A stretch of 64,000 nucleotides of DNA from positions 2,108,001 through 2,172,000 of the forward strand of contig NZ_FNSA01000003.1 of NCBI RefSeq assembly GCF_900104775.1. The letters run 5' to 3'. Origin of the DNA: Tsukamurella tyrosinosolvens. Lineage in GTDB: Bacteria; Actinomycetota; Actinomycetes; Mycobacteriales; Mycobacteriaceae. The translations under genes were made by a program, and so were the position numbers. A model generated the notes under the pieces. That model was not told where the DNA came from and made no database searches. It saw only the letters and a program-made list of their open reading frames with translations. Shown here piece by piece: positions 57,643 to 64,000 of the stretch. The stretch's first letter is position 1; every line of letters begins with the position of its first letter.

Positions 57643-58653
57643 CTAGGCCGCCGACGACAGGGCGGGCAGCAGTCCGCGCGCGTCGGTGAGGATCTGCTCG
57701 TAGTCCCGGACGTCGAACTCGTACGGCAGCTCCAGACGGAACTCGGTGACCGGCCCGGATTCCGGGGAGAACGCCGGGTCGGCGGCGAGCCGTTCGGCGA
57801 TCTCCGCGATCGGCCCCACGAGATCCTCGGCGAACAGGGTGCGTTTCTCGCCGTGCGCCGTCAGCGTGCGGTCGTGGCGCGACCGCACGTACTCGCGGTA
57901 CCGCGCGACGGTGGCGCGGTCGGCGCTGTCCGTCGGCACGATCACCCGGCCGACGGCGACCCGTTTGCCGGCCCCGCCCGCGGCGCGGTAGGCGTCGACG
58001 AGCGTGGCCTGGACCGTACCGAAGTCATCGGAGTCGATGCCCGCTGCCGAGACGATGTTGCCGGTCAGCAGGTGCAGGCCGGCCTCGCCGGTCCACCGCG
58101 ACGAGCCGAGCGACGTTCCGCCGTACCAGGAGCGGTCCGCCAGGCCGGGGGTGTGCGGCTGCAGCCGGGGCCGCTGTACGTTGCCGGGGGACTCGATCCG
58201 CGCGTCCTCGCCGCCGAGGAACGCGCCGCGCAGGTGCTCGACGGTGCGTGCGACCCGCGCGTGGCCGAGTTCGTACGCGCGCCAGTCACCGTCGAAGACC
58301 ACGTCCGCGAGCAGGTCGGCGTGCGGCATCCCGGTGGAGAACCCCGGCTGCAGCCTGCCGCGGGAGAGCGCGTCCGCGAGCGATAGGTCCTCGGCCAAGC
58401 GGAACGGGTTCTCGTAGCCGATCGGGATGACCGCGGTGCCCAGCTCGATCGTGGACGTGCGCTGCGACGCCGCCCCGAGGAAGACCGCCGCGGAGGAGAT
58501 ACCGTGCTCCAGGTGGCGCTGCCGCACCCAGGCGCCGCGGTACCCCAGGCCCTCGCCGAACGCGATGAGGCGCAGCGTGTCCTCGAGCCCGGCAGCCGGA
58601 TCCGCGTCGAGGTAGTTGCCCGGCGTGAGGAAGGCGAGCGACTCGATCGTCAC
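57643..58653 (-). CDS. LLM-class flavin-dependent oxidoreductase (4 of 4)
   Basis: This 336-residue luciferase-like protein has FGEGLGYRGAWVRQRHLEHGISSAAVFLGAASQRT and GTAVIPIGYENPFRLAEDLSLADALSRGRL. It is the last gene of the minus-strand ABC operon, 3 bp after the binding-protein gene. That links uptake of a polar compound to flavin-dependent oxidation. Confidence 0.87.
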   Translation of the reverse strand: MTIESLAFLTPGNYLDADPAAGLEDTLRLIAFGEGLGYRGAWVRQRHLEHGISSAAVFLGAASQRTSTIELGTAVIPIGYENPFRLAEDLSLADALSRGRLQPGFSTGMPHADLLADVVFDGDWRAYELGHARVARTVEHLRGAFLGGEDARIESPGNVQRPRLQPHTPGLADRSWYGGTSLGSSRWTGEAGLHLLTGNIVSAAGIDSDDFGTVQATLVDAYRAAGGAGKRVAVGRVIVPTDSADRATVARYREYVRSRHDRTLTAHGEKRTLFAEDLVGPIAEIAERLAADPAFSPESGPVTEFRLELPYEFDVRDYEQILTDARGLLPALSSAA

Positions 58654-58656
58654 CGG

Positions 58657-59574
58657 TCAGAACCCCGCGGTCGGGTTGATCTCGGACTTCGGCAGTGCCG
58701 AGGTCGGGACCTTCCACTTCTCGAACAGCTTCTGGTACTCGCCCCGTGCGATGAGGGTGTTGATCGCCTGCGAGATCGCGGGCGCGATCGGAGACCCCTT
58801 CGCCGTCACGAAACCGACCACGGTGGTGGAGTACTCGCCGAGGAACTTCGTACCGGGCACCTTGTCCACCAGGTACCGCAGGGAGAGCGTCGGGCCGAAG
58901 TACGCGTCCACCTTGTTGTTCTGCAGGCTGAGGATGATGGCGCCCTGGTCGTCCAGGTACTGGACGGTGTACGCGGGCTTGCCCTTCGACGTGCACTGGT
59001 CGACGCCCTTCTCCAGGATCTGCTGGAAGGTGGTGCCCGAGCCCGTGACGATCTTCTTGCCGCACAGGTCCTCCAGCGTCTTCACGCTCGTGAGGCCGGA
59101 GTTCGACGAGCCGACGAAGGACTGGCCGTCGTTGAGGTACGTCGCGAAGTCGACGACCTCGAGGCGCGGCTTGGTGACGCCGAAGTTGCCCTGGCCCACC
59201 TGGTACCGGCCGTTCTGCACCCCCGGGATGATCGTGGAGAAGGTCCCGATCTCCTGCTTCCAGGACACGCCGAGGGCCTTCGCCACCGCGTTTCGGAGAT
59301 CCACGTCGAGGCCCACCGGGTTGCCGTCGGGGACCTCGCCGCCGTGCGGCAGGTTGTTGATGCCGGGCTGGCGAGTGAGCCCCAGAGTCAGCTCCTTCGT
59401 GCCGGCCGGCAGGAGGGCCTGCGCGGCGGGGTCGACGGCGACGGACGACACCACGTCCTGCGTCGGGATCGGGTAGCCGGAGCTCTCGGCCGCCGGATCG
59501 GACGAGCCGCCGCACGCCGCGAGGACGGTGGCGGCGGCGATCAGGGGCAGGGCGAGCAGAGCGCGGCTGCGCAT
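58657..59574 (-). CDS. ABC transporter substrate-binding lipoprotein (polar amino acid family)
   Basis: This 305-residue SBP_bac_3-type protein has a signal peptide ending in the lipobox LAAC (cysteine at about residue 21), so it is a membrane-anchored receptor. The mature part has the periplasmic-binding fold with GVSWKQEIGTFSTIIPGVQNGRYQV. Family members bind amino acids or small sulfur compounds such as cystine; the ligand here is unknown. Confidence 0.88.
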   Translation of the reverse strand: MRSRALLALPLIAAATVLAACGGSSDPAAESSGYPIPTQDVVSSVAVDPAAQALLPAGTKELTLGLTRQPGINNLPHGGEVPDGNPVGLDVDLRNAVAKALGVSWKQEIGTFSTIIPGVQNGRYQVGQGNFGVTKPRLEVVDFATYLNDGQSFVGSSNSGLTSVKTLEDLCGKKIVTGSGTTFQQILEKGVDQCTSKGKPAYTVQYLDDQGAIILSLQNNKVDAYFGPTLSLRYLVDKVPGTKFLGEYSTTVVGFVTAKGSPIAPAISQAINTLIARGEYQKLFEKWKVPTSALPKSEINPTAGF

Positions 59575-59617
59575 GGGGTCTCCTTGGACTCGGGTCTAGC
59601 GATGGACTAGCGGTGGT

Positions 59618-60388
59618 TCAGCGCACGGCCGCGAGGAATTCGCGGGTGCGGGAGTGCTCGGCGTCGGCGAAGATCGCCTCGGGCCGGCCGGTCTCGACGA
59701 TGCGGCCGTCGTCCATGAAGATCACGGTGTCGGCGACGTCGCGGGCGAAACCGATCTCGTGCGTCACCACGACGAGGGTCATACCCGACTCGGCGAGGTC
59801 GCGGATCACGGCCAGCACCTCGCCGACCAGCTCCGGGTCCAGTGCCGAGGTGGGCTCGTCGAAGAGCACCACGTCGGGTCGCATGGCCAGCGTGCGGGCG
59901 ATCGCGACCCGCTGCTGCTGGCCGCCTGAGAGCTGCGACGGGTACGCCTTCTCGCGGCCCGCGAGGCCGACGCGCGCGAGGAGCTCGCGCCCGCGCTCGG
60001 CCGCCTCGCCGGGGGAGACGCCGGTCGCGAGCTGACCCTCCGTGAGGTTCTCCAGGACGGTGAAGTGTGGGAAAAGGTTGAACTGCTGGAAGACCATCCC
60101 GATGCGGCGGCGCTGGCGCGCCACGTCGCGGGGGTGCAGCTCGCGCAGCACGGTCGCGTCGCCGCGGTGGCCGCCCTCGCGGTAGCCGATCAGGTCGTCG
60201 TTCACCCGGACGTAGCCGGCGTCGGGGCGTTCCAGGTGGTTGATGCAGCGGAGCAGCGTCGACTTCCCGGACCCGGAGGGCCCGAGAACGATGGCGACCT
60301 CGCCCTGCGCGACGTCCAGGTCGACGCCGCGCAGCACCTCGGTGCCGCCGAAGGACTTCCGGAGCCCGCGCACCTCGATCGCGCTCAT
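59618..60388 (-). CDS. Amino acid-type ABC transporter ATP-binding protein
   Basis: This 256-residue ABC ATPase has Walker [11 protein letters not shown]-loop [11 protein letters not shown], signature LSGGQQQR, Walker [12 protein letters not shown] and the H-loop THE. It is most like GlnQ/TcyC-type importers. The ATG overlaps the permease stop as ATGA. It energises uptake through the neighbouring permease. Confidence 0.93.
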   Translation of the reverse strand: MSAIEVRGLRKSFGGTEVLRGVDLDVAQGEVAIVLGPSGSGKSTLLRCINHLERPDAGYVRVNDDLIGYREGGHRGDATVLRELHPRDVARQRRRIGMVFQQFNLFPHFTVLENLTEGQLATGVSPGEAAERGRELLARVGLAGREKAYPSQLSGGQQQRVAIARTLAMRPDVVLFDEPTSALDPELVGEVLAVIRDLAESGMTLVVVTHEIGFARDVADTVIFMDDGRIVETGRPEAIFADAEHSRTREFLAAVR

Positions 60389-61359
60389 CCGCGGTCTCCC
60401 GCGGTGCGGACGCTGCGGGGGAGCCGGGGGCGCAGGCGGGCCGCGTCGGCGAGGACCTCGCGGAAGGGGCGGGCGTCCCGTCGGCCCCGGTTGAACCGGC
60501 GCTCGATGAAGTACTGGCCCACGGCCAGGACGGAGGTGATCACGATGTACCAGATGGTCGCCACCAGCAGCAGCGGCATCACCTTGAAGTTCTGGTTGTA
60601 GACCAACTGCACCGAGTACAGCAGGTCGGTCACGGCGATGACGCTGACCAGCGACGTGGACTTGAGCAGCCCGATCAGCAAATTGCCGGACGCGGGGATG
60701 ATGGCCGGCATCGCCTGGGGCAGCACGATGCGGCGGAAGATGCGGCGCGGGCTCAGGCCCAGCGACCGGGCGGCCTCCGTCTGGCCCGGATCCACCGAGA
60801 CCAGCCCGCCGCGCACGATCTCCGCGGCGAACGCGGCCACGTCGATGGTCAGCGCGATGAACGCCGCGACCAGCCCGCTGATGAGGTGCGTGGTGTTGAC
60901 CGTGACGAACTCGGGGCCGAAGGGGATGCCCAGCGACAGTTGCGGGTACAGCGACGCGAGCTGGAACCAGAAGAGCAGCAGGACCAGAGGTGGCACCGAC
61001 CGCACCAGCCAGACGAAGACGAAGGACACCGTCTGGAGGACGGGACCGCCCCACAGCCGCATCGCCGCGAGGCCGATGCCGAGGACGAAACCGGCGGCGA
61101 AGGTGACCGCCGTGAGCCACAGCGTGAGCCAGAGCCCCTTGAGAATCGCGGTCTGCGTGAAGTAGTGGGCGACGGTGGGCCACTCGAAGCGCTCATTGGT
61201 GACCAGGGTGTGCAGGAGCATCGCGCCGAGGATTGCCACGACCGCGGCGGCCAGCCAGCGCCCGGGGCGGCGGCGCGGCACCAGGCGCACCGGTGCCGTC
61301 GAGGTATCCGCTGGCGGGCCCTGCGTGGCCCGCGACGGGGAGAGGATCGTTGTCGCCAT
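60385..61359 (-). CDS. Amino acid-type ABC transporter permease
   Basis: This 324-residue permease of the HisM/GlnP type has about five to six membrane helices and the EAA loop with [29 protein letters not shown] basic tail follows, and a 30-residue cytoplasmic tail precedes helix 1. Only one permease gene is present, so it would act as a homodimer. It is the first gene of the operon; TACGGT on this strand (61373-61368) lies 8 bp before the ATG. Confidence 0.92.
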   Translation of the reverse strand: MATTILSPSRATQGPPADTSTAPVRLVPRRRPGRWLAAAVVAILGAMLLHTLVTNERFEWPTVAHYFTQTAILKGLWLTLWLTAVTFAAGFVLGIGLAAMRLWGGPVLQTVSFVFVWLVRSVPPLVLLLFWFQLASLYPQLSLGIPFGPEFVTVNTTHLISGLVAAFIALTIDVAAFAAEIVRGGLVSVDPGQTEAARSLGLSPRRIFRRIVLPQAMPAIIPASGNLLIGLLKSTSLVSVIAVTDLLYSVQLVYNQNFKVMPLLLVATIWYIVITSVLAVGQYFIERRFNRGRRDARPFREVLADAARLRPRLPRSVRTAGDRG

Positions 61360-61401
61360 GATGTCCGACCGTAAGTCGTTGGCGCGCAGAGAAGAAGGTT
61401 T

Positions 61402-62082
61402 TCAATCGCCCTGACCGGATGCGGCGATCCCGGAATCGAAGGCGTACCGCACGGCGTGCGCACGGTCCCGGAGCTGCGCCTTCGCGAACAGATTGTTGAT
61501 GTGCGTCTTCACCGTCGACTCGCTGACGAACAGCCGCGCGGCGATGTCGCGGTTGGTCAGGCCGTCGGCGATGAGTCGCAGCACCTCGGTCTCGCGGGGC
61601 GTCAGGTCGGCGGGCGGCACGTCCGGCGGGGCCGACGGTGCCGGCCCGGCTCCGGTGCCCCCGGTCGCCGACGCGAGAAGGCGCCGCTGCACCTGCGGGT
61701 CGAGCACCGACTGTCCCGCGGCGGCAGCCATGATCGCTGCGGCGATCTCCGTCCGCCCCGCGTTCTTGGTGAGATAGCCACGGGCACCCGCCTGGAGGCC
61801 GCGGAGGATCGACTCCTCGTCGTCGAACGTGGTGAGCAGCACGACGGCGGTGTCCGGTGCGTCGGCGAGGACGCGCTCCGTGGCGCCGGCACCGTCGAGG
61901 TTCGGCATCCGCAGGTCGGTGAGCAGCACGTCGGGGCGGTGCTCCCGCACCAGGGCGACCGCCTCGACCCCGTCGGCGGCGGCCCCGACCACCGCGATCC
62001 CGGGCATCAGGTCGAGCATCGCGGCGAGCGCCTCGCGTACCGCGGCCTGATCGTCTGCGACCACCACTCGGATGTCGTTCAC
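61402..62082 (-). CDS. NarL/LuxR-type response regulator
   Basis: This 226-residue response regulator has a receiver domain with acidic residues D10/D11, the phospho-acceptor D56 in LLTDLRMP and the conserved Lys in LTKNAG. A Pro/Ala-rich linker and a LuxR HTH domain (LTPRETEVLRLIADGLTNRDIAARLFVSESTVKTH) follow. Its GTG directly follows the kinase stop. Targets unknown; the neighbouring ABC operon is a candidate. Confidence 0.93.
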   Translation of the reverse strand: MNDIRVVVADDQAAVREALAAMLDLMPGIAVVGAAADGVEAVALVREHRPDVLLTDLRMPNLDGAGATERVLADAPDTAVVLLTTFDDEESILRGLQAGARGYLTKNAGRTEIAAAIMAAAAGQSVLDPQVQRRLLASATGGTGAGPAPSAPPDVPPADLTPRETEVLRLIADGLTNRDIAARLFVSESTVKTHINNLFAKAQLRDRAHAVRYAFDSGIAASGQGD

Positions 62083-63192
62083 TCACAGCTCCTTGATCGG
62101 ATCGGACGGGCGGGGCAGGACCAGGCGGACCGCCCAGCCGCCGTCGCCGGTCGGCCCGGCGTACAGCGTGCCGCCGACCTCGGCCGCGCGCTCGCGCATG
62201 CCGATGAGGCCCATGCCGGAGCCGGGAACGCCGCTCGCCGTACCCGGTCCGTTCCCGACGGTGAGCTCGGCACCGTCGGGCACGGGGAAGAGGCGGACCG
62301 TGACGGGCGCGCCCGCGGCGTACCGTCGGGCGTTCGTGACGGCCTCCTGCGCGACCCGCAGGACCGCCCGGGCCTGCGCGTCCGTCAGCTCGACCGGCCC
62401 GGTCTCCACCGTCTCGTCGGGCCCGTCCGCGAGAGCGGCGAGCGTCGTCGGCAGGTCGACGGTGTCCTCCCGCAGCGCATGGACGGCGCCTCGGGCCTCG
62501 GTGACCCCGTCCGCGATCGCGCCGCGGGCGCGCTGGACGGCGGCGCGGGCGTCGTCGGGGCGGTTCGCCTCCAGGAGGGCATCGGCGAGCTCGAGCTGCA
62601 TCCCCGCGCCGGAAAGGGTGTGGGCGAGGACGTCGTGCAGGTCGCGGGCGATGCGGGCGCGTTCGGCGAGCGCGCTGCTCCGCGACTCGGACTCCGCGGT
62701 CAACTTCGTCTGTTCCACGAGCTGTTCGAGCGCCCGAGTGCGCTCGCGGCGGCTGCGACCCGCGATGCCGGCCCACACCGTCGCGGTGACCGAGACGCCG
62801 ATCCAGATCGCGTTGAAATCGATGGGGCCGGAGAGCGCCGCGGTCGCGGTGACGCTGGCCCCGGCGAGCACCGCGAGCGGGACCGAGATACGTGCCGGGA
62901 ACACGGCTCCCAGGTGCACCGTCGAGACGTAGAGCAGGACACCGAGCGCGCCGTTCGGCTGGAGCGCGAACAGGATGCCGGCGGCGACCACCGTCGCCGC
63001 CTCGGTCGCGACCCGCGCGGGAAGCGGGACCCGGTCCTCTGGAAGGCACCGGACGACGACGCCGGCCGCGGCGATCGCGAACAGGACGGCGGTCCACGGG
63101 CTGTCGCGGTGGAAGTCGAGGGTCGCGCCGGCGACCACGACGCCGGCCACCGCGATGACGAGCGTGATCCTCGTCCGCAAGCCGTCCACCAC
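62083..63192 (-). CDS. NarL-type sensor histidine kinase
   Basis: This membrane-bound kinase has about five hydrophobic segments in the first 145 residues. A HisKA_3 domain follows with the phosphorylated His (H186) in IARDLHDVLAH, then an HATPase domain (QEAVTNARRYA and GSGMGLIGMRER). No extracytoplasmic sensor domain is present, so it probably senses a membrane or intramembrane signal. The GTG at 63192 fits the first helix, but the frame is open to 63285 and starts further upstream cannot be excluded. Confidence 0.88.
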   Translation of the reverse strand: MVDGLRTRITLVIAVAGVVVAGATLDFHRDSPWTAVLFAIAAAGVVVRCLPEDRVPLPARVATEAATVVAAGILFALQPNGALGVLLYVSTVHLGAVFPARISVPLAVLAGASVTATAALSGPIDFNAIWIGVSVTATVWAGIAGRSRRERTRALEQLVEQTKLTAESESRSSALAERARIARDLHDVLAHTLSGAGMQLELADALLEANRPDDARAAVQRARGAIADGVTEARGAVHALREDTVDLPTTLAALADGPDETVETGPVELTDAQARAVLRVAQEAVTNARRYAAGAPVTVRLFPVPDGAELTVGNGPGTASGVPGSGMGLIGMRERAAEVGGTLYAGPTGDGGWAVRLVLPRPSDPIKEL

Positions 63193-63270
63193 CTCGTCAT
63201 GATGGCACGCGATCGTGCGCCGTGCTTCCGACCCGCCCGTCGTTAGGCGGACCAGGCGATTCGCGATGGC

Positions 63271-63276
63271 TAACAT
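63271..63276 (+). promoter_or_regulatory. -10 element before small membrane protein gene
   Basis: TAACAT ends 7 bp before the ATG at 63284, the same arrangement as at other probable leaderless genes in this window. No -35 was recognised. Confidence 0.5.
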
Positions 63277-63283
63277 CGGGTGC

Positions 63284-63718
63284 ATGCGCGTGATCCTGAC
63301 CCTGGCGGCCCTCGCGGCCGTCTCCGCGGGTGCGTGGTTCGCCTTCCTCGGGTGGGATCAGGAGTACTACGAGGTCGACGGTGTCGCGCAGGGCCCGTAC
63401 CGGCCGTGGCAGGTGATCGCGTGCGGCGCCGTGATCGTCCTCGCCTGCACCGCGGCGTTCTGCTATCTGCGGCGCGTCTGGCTGCTGGCGGTGATCCCCG
63501 TGGTCGCGGTCGTCGCCTTCGCGGTGCCGTGGGCGGCGTGGGCATCGCAGGACGACACCGGACTGTGGGTGGTGGGCCTGCTGTTGCTGCTGGTGGGCGG
63601 GACAATGGGGCTGACCGCCTGGCTGGCGGTGGGGTACGGCGTCGTCGAGGCGATCCGCGCGTTCCGGCGCCGGCGCACCGTGACCAGGGCCCGGTCGGGT
63701 CCAGGGCCAGGACGGTGA
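63284..63718 (+). CDS. Hypothetical membrane protein
   Basis: This 144-residue protein has about four hydrophobic segments, a short external GWDQEYYEVDGVAQGPYRPW loop after the first, and a basic C-terminus. I know no function. It is divergent from the histidine kinase and coupled to the next gene by a GTGA overlap. The ATG at 63284 was chosen over upstream codons because of the -10 element just before it. Confidence 0.7.
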   Translation: MRVILTLAALAAVSAGAWFAFLGWDQEYYEVDGVAQGPYRPWQVIACGAVIVLACTAAFCYLRRVWLLAVIPVVAVVAFAVPWAAWASQDDTGLWVVGLLLLLVGGTMGLTAWLAVGYGVVEAIRAFRRRRTVTRARSGPGPGR

Positions 63719-64000
63719 CGGTGCGACCCGGCCTGCGCGCGGCGCTCGTTCTCGCCGGACTCGCCGCGACCGTGACGGTGCTCGCGATCGGCCTGGTGGC
63801 CCTGCCCGACGGGGCCCTGTCGATCGCGTGCACGATCGCGATCCTCTCGGCGGCGGCCGGCGCGCAGGTCCTGCTCGGCCGGGCGTGGGGCGTCGCCGCC
63901 CTCCCCGTGGTGACCGCGGCCGCGATGCTCGTGCCGATGATGATCGACGCGGCGGGCGAGCCCGCGGCGCACATGTGGCCGGTGGCCGTGATCGGAGTGA
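63715..64000 (+). CDS. Hypothetical membrane protein, 3' end outside window
   Basis: A GTG overlapping the previous stop (GTGA) opens a frame that runs to the end of the window. It gives at least 95 residues with three hydrophobic segments. GC at third codon positions is high, as in real genes here. GTG at 63721 is an alternative start. It forms a pair with the preceding small membrane protein; function unknown. Confidence 0.6.
   Translation, partial: MTVRPGLRAALVLAGLAATVTVLAIGLVALPDGALSIACTIAILSAAAGAQVLLGRAWGVAALPVVTAAAMLVPMMIDAAGEPAAHMWPVAVIGV

Noticed and set aside
57632-57650. Short palindrome between the convergent acyl-CoA synthetase and LLM genes
   Set aside because: It consists mainly of the two facing stop codons and is too short for a terminator.
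63205-63218. Inverted repeat GCACG-N4-CGTGC upstream of the histidine kinase
   Set aside because: Short and GC-rich, so easily due to chance; not called as an operator.
59-63900. tRNA, rRNA, CRISPR, insertion sequences or phage genes anywhere in the window
   Set aside because: I looked for CCA-ending cloverleafs, regular repeats and transposase or integrase motifs in gaps and coding regions and saw none.

Overview
This is a 64 kb stretch of a GC-rich actinobacterial chromosome. Start codons are often GTG, and genes often overlap by 4 bp (GTGA/ATGA). The order of its housekeeping genes (ruvB, yajC-secD-secF-apt-rel, ppi, MBL hydrolase-hisS, radical SAM protein, ypfJ, aspS, ATP-grasp/alpha-E and transglutaminase, rarA, alaS-ruvX-mltG-aroE-prepilin peptidase) matches, as I remember it, the Rv2592c-Rv2551c segment of Mycobacterium tuberculosis. 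The organism is therefore a member of the Mycobacteriales. Tsukamurella or a close relative is my best guess, but that is inference, not proof. No rRNA, tRNA, CRISPR array, transposase, integrase or prophage gene was seen, and no gap without a gene is longer than 300 bp.

Region by region: 1-1041 carries ruvB, perhaps without its first codons. 1088-14000 is accessory: an SDR oxidoreductase; a three-part periplasmic glycosylation module on the minus strand (GT2-GtrA fusion plus a GT39-type membrane glycosyltransferase); an AraC regulator divergent from a six-gene catabolic operon (quinone oxidoreductase, TauD/TfdA dioxygenase, beta-keto acid cleavage enzyme, MFS transporter, serine hydrolase, carboxymuconolactone decarboxylase-like protein); and a RecQ-family helicase. 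14097-20150 is the protein-export and stringent-response block (yajC, secD, secF, apt, rel), which ends in a perfect 17-bp bidirectional terminator. 20247-25314 holds a membrane-anchored cyclophilin, an MBL hydrolase, hisS, a small membrane protein and a radical SAM protein.

25348-33300 is a second accessory block: an ArsR/SRPBCC pair, a Zur-box-controlled COG0523 GTPase, a glycerol-3-phosphate/ether-lipid-like group (glpD, TetR, FAD oxidase, diacylglycerol kinase) and an MFS exporter. 33455-45227 returns to conserved genes: DUF885 peptidase, YpfJ, AspS, DUF389 protein, the ATP-grasp/alpha-E fusion with a transglutaminase, an APH-like kinase and RarA. 45338-51408 is the alaS-ruvX-mltG-aroE operon with a thioesterase and a prepilin peptidase.

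51409-61359 is a third accessory block. A MarR/cupin pair shares a nested 40-bp operator. Next come four flavin-dependent (LLM) monooxygenases in two operons, an acyl-CoA synthetase and a complete polar amino-acid-type ABC importer, together suggesting uptake and oxidative breakdown of an organosulfur- or nitrogen-containing compound. A NarL-type two-component system and two small membrane proteins close the window.

A recurring feature is a TANNNT-like -10 element 6-7 bp before the start codon, the signature of leaderless transcripts. It is seen before at least ten genes, often with an operator-like palindrome in the same short interval. The points I find most worth following are the LLM/ABC cluster, the BKACE/dioxygenase operon, the compact leaderless regulatory sites and two strong RNA hairpins around yajC.
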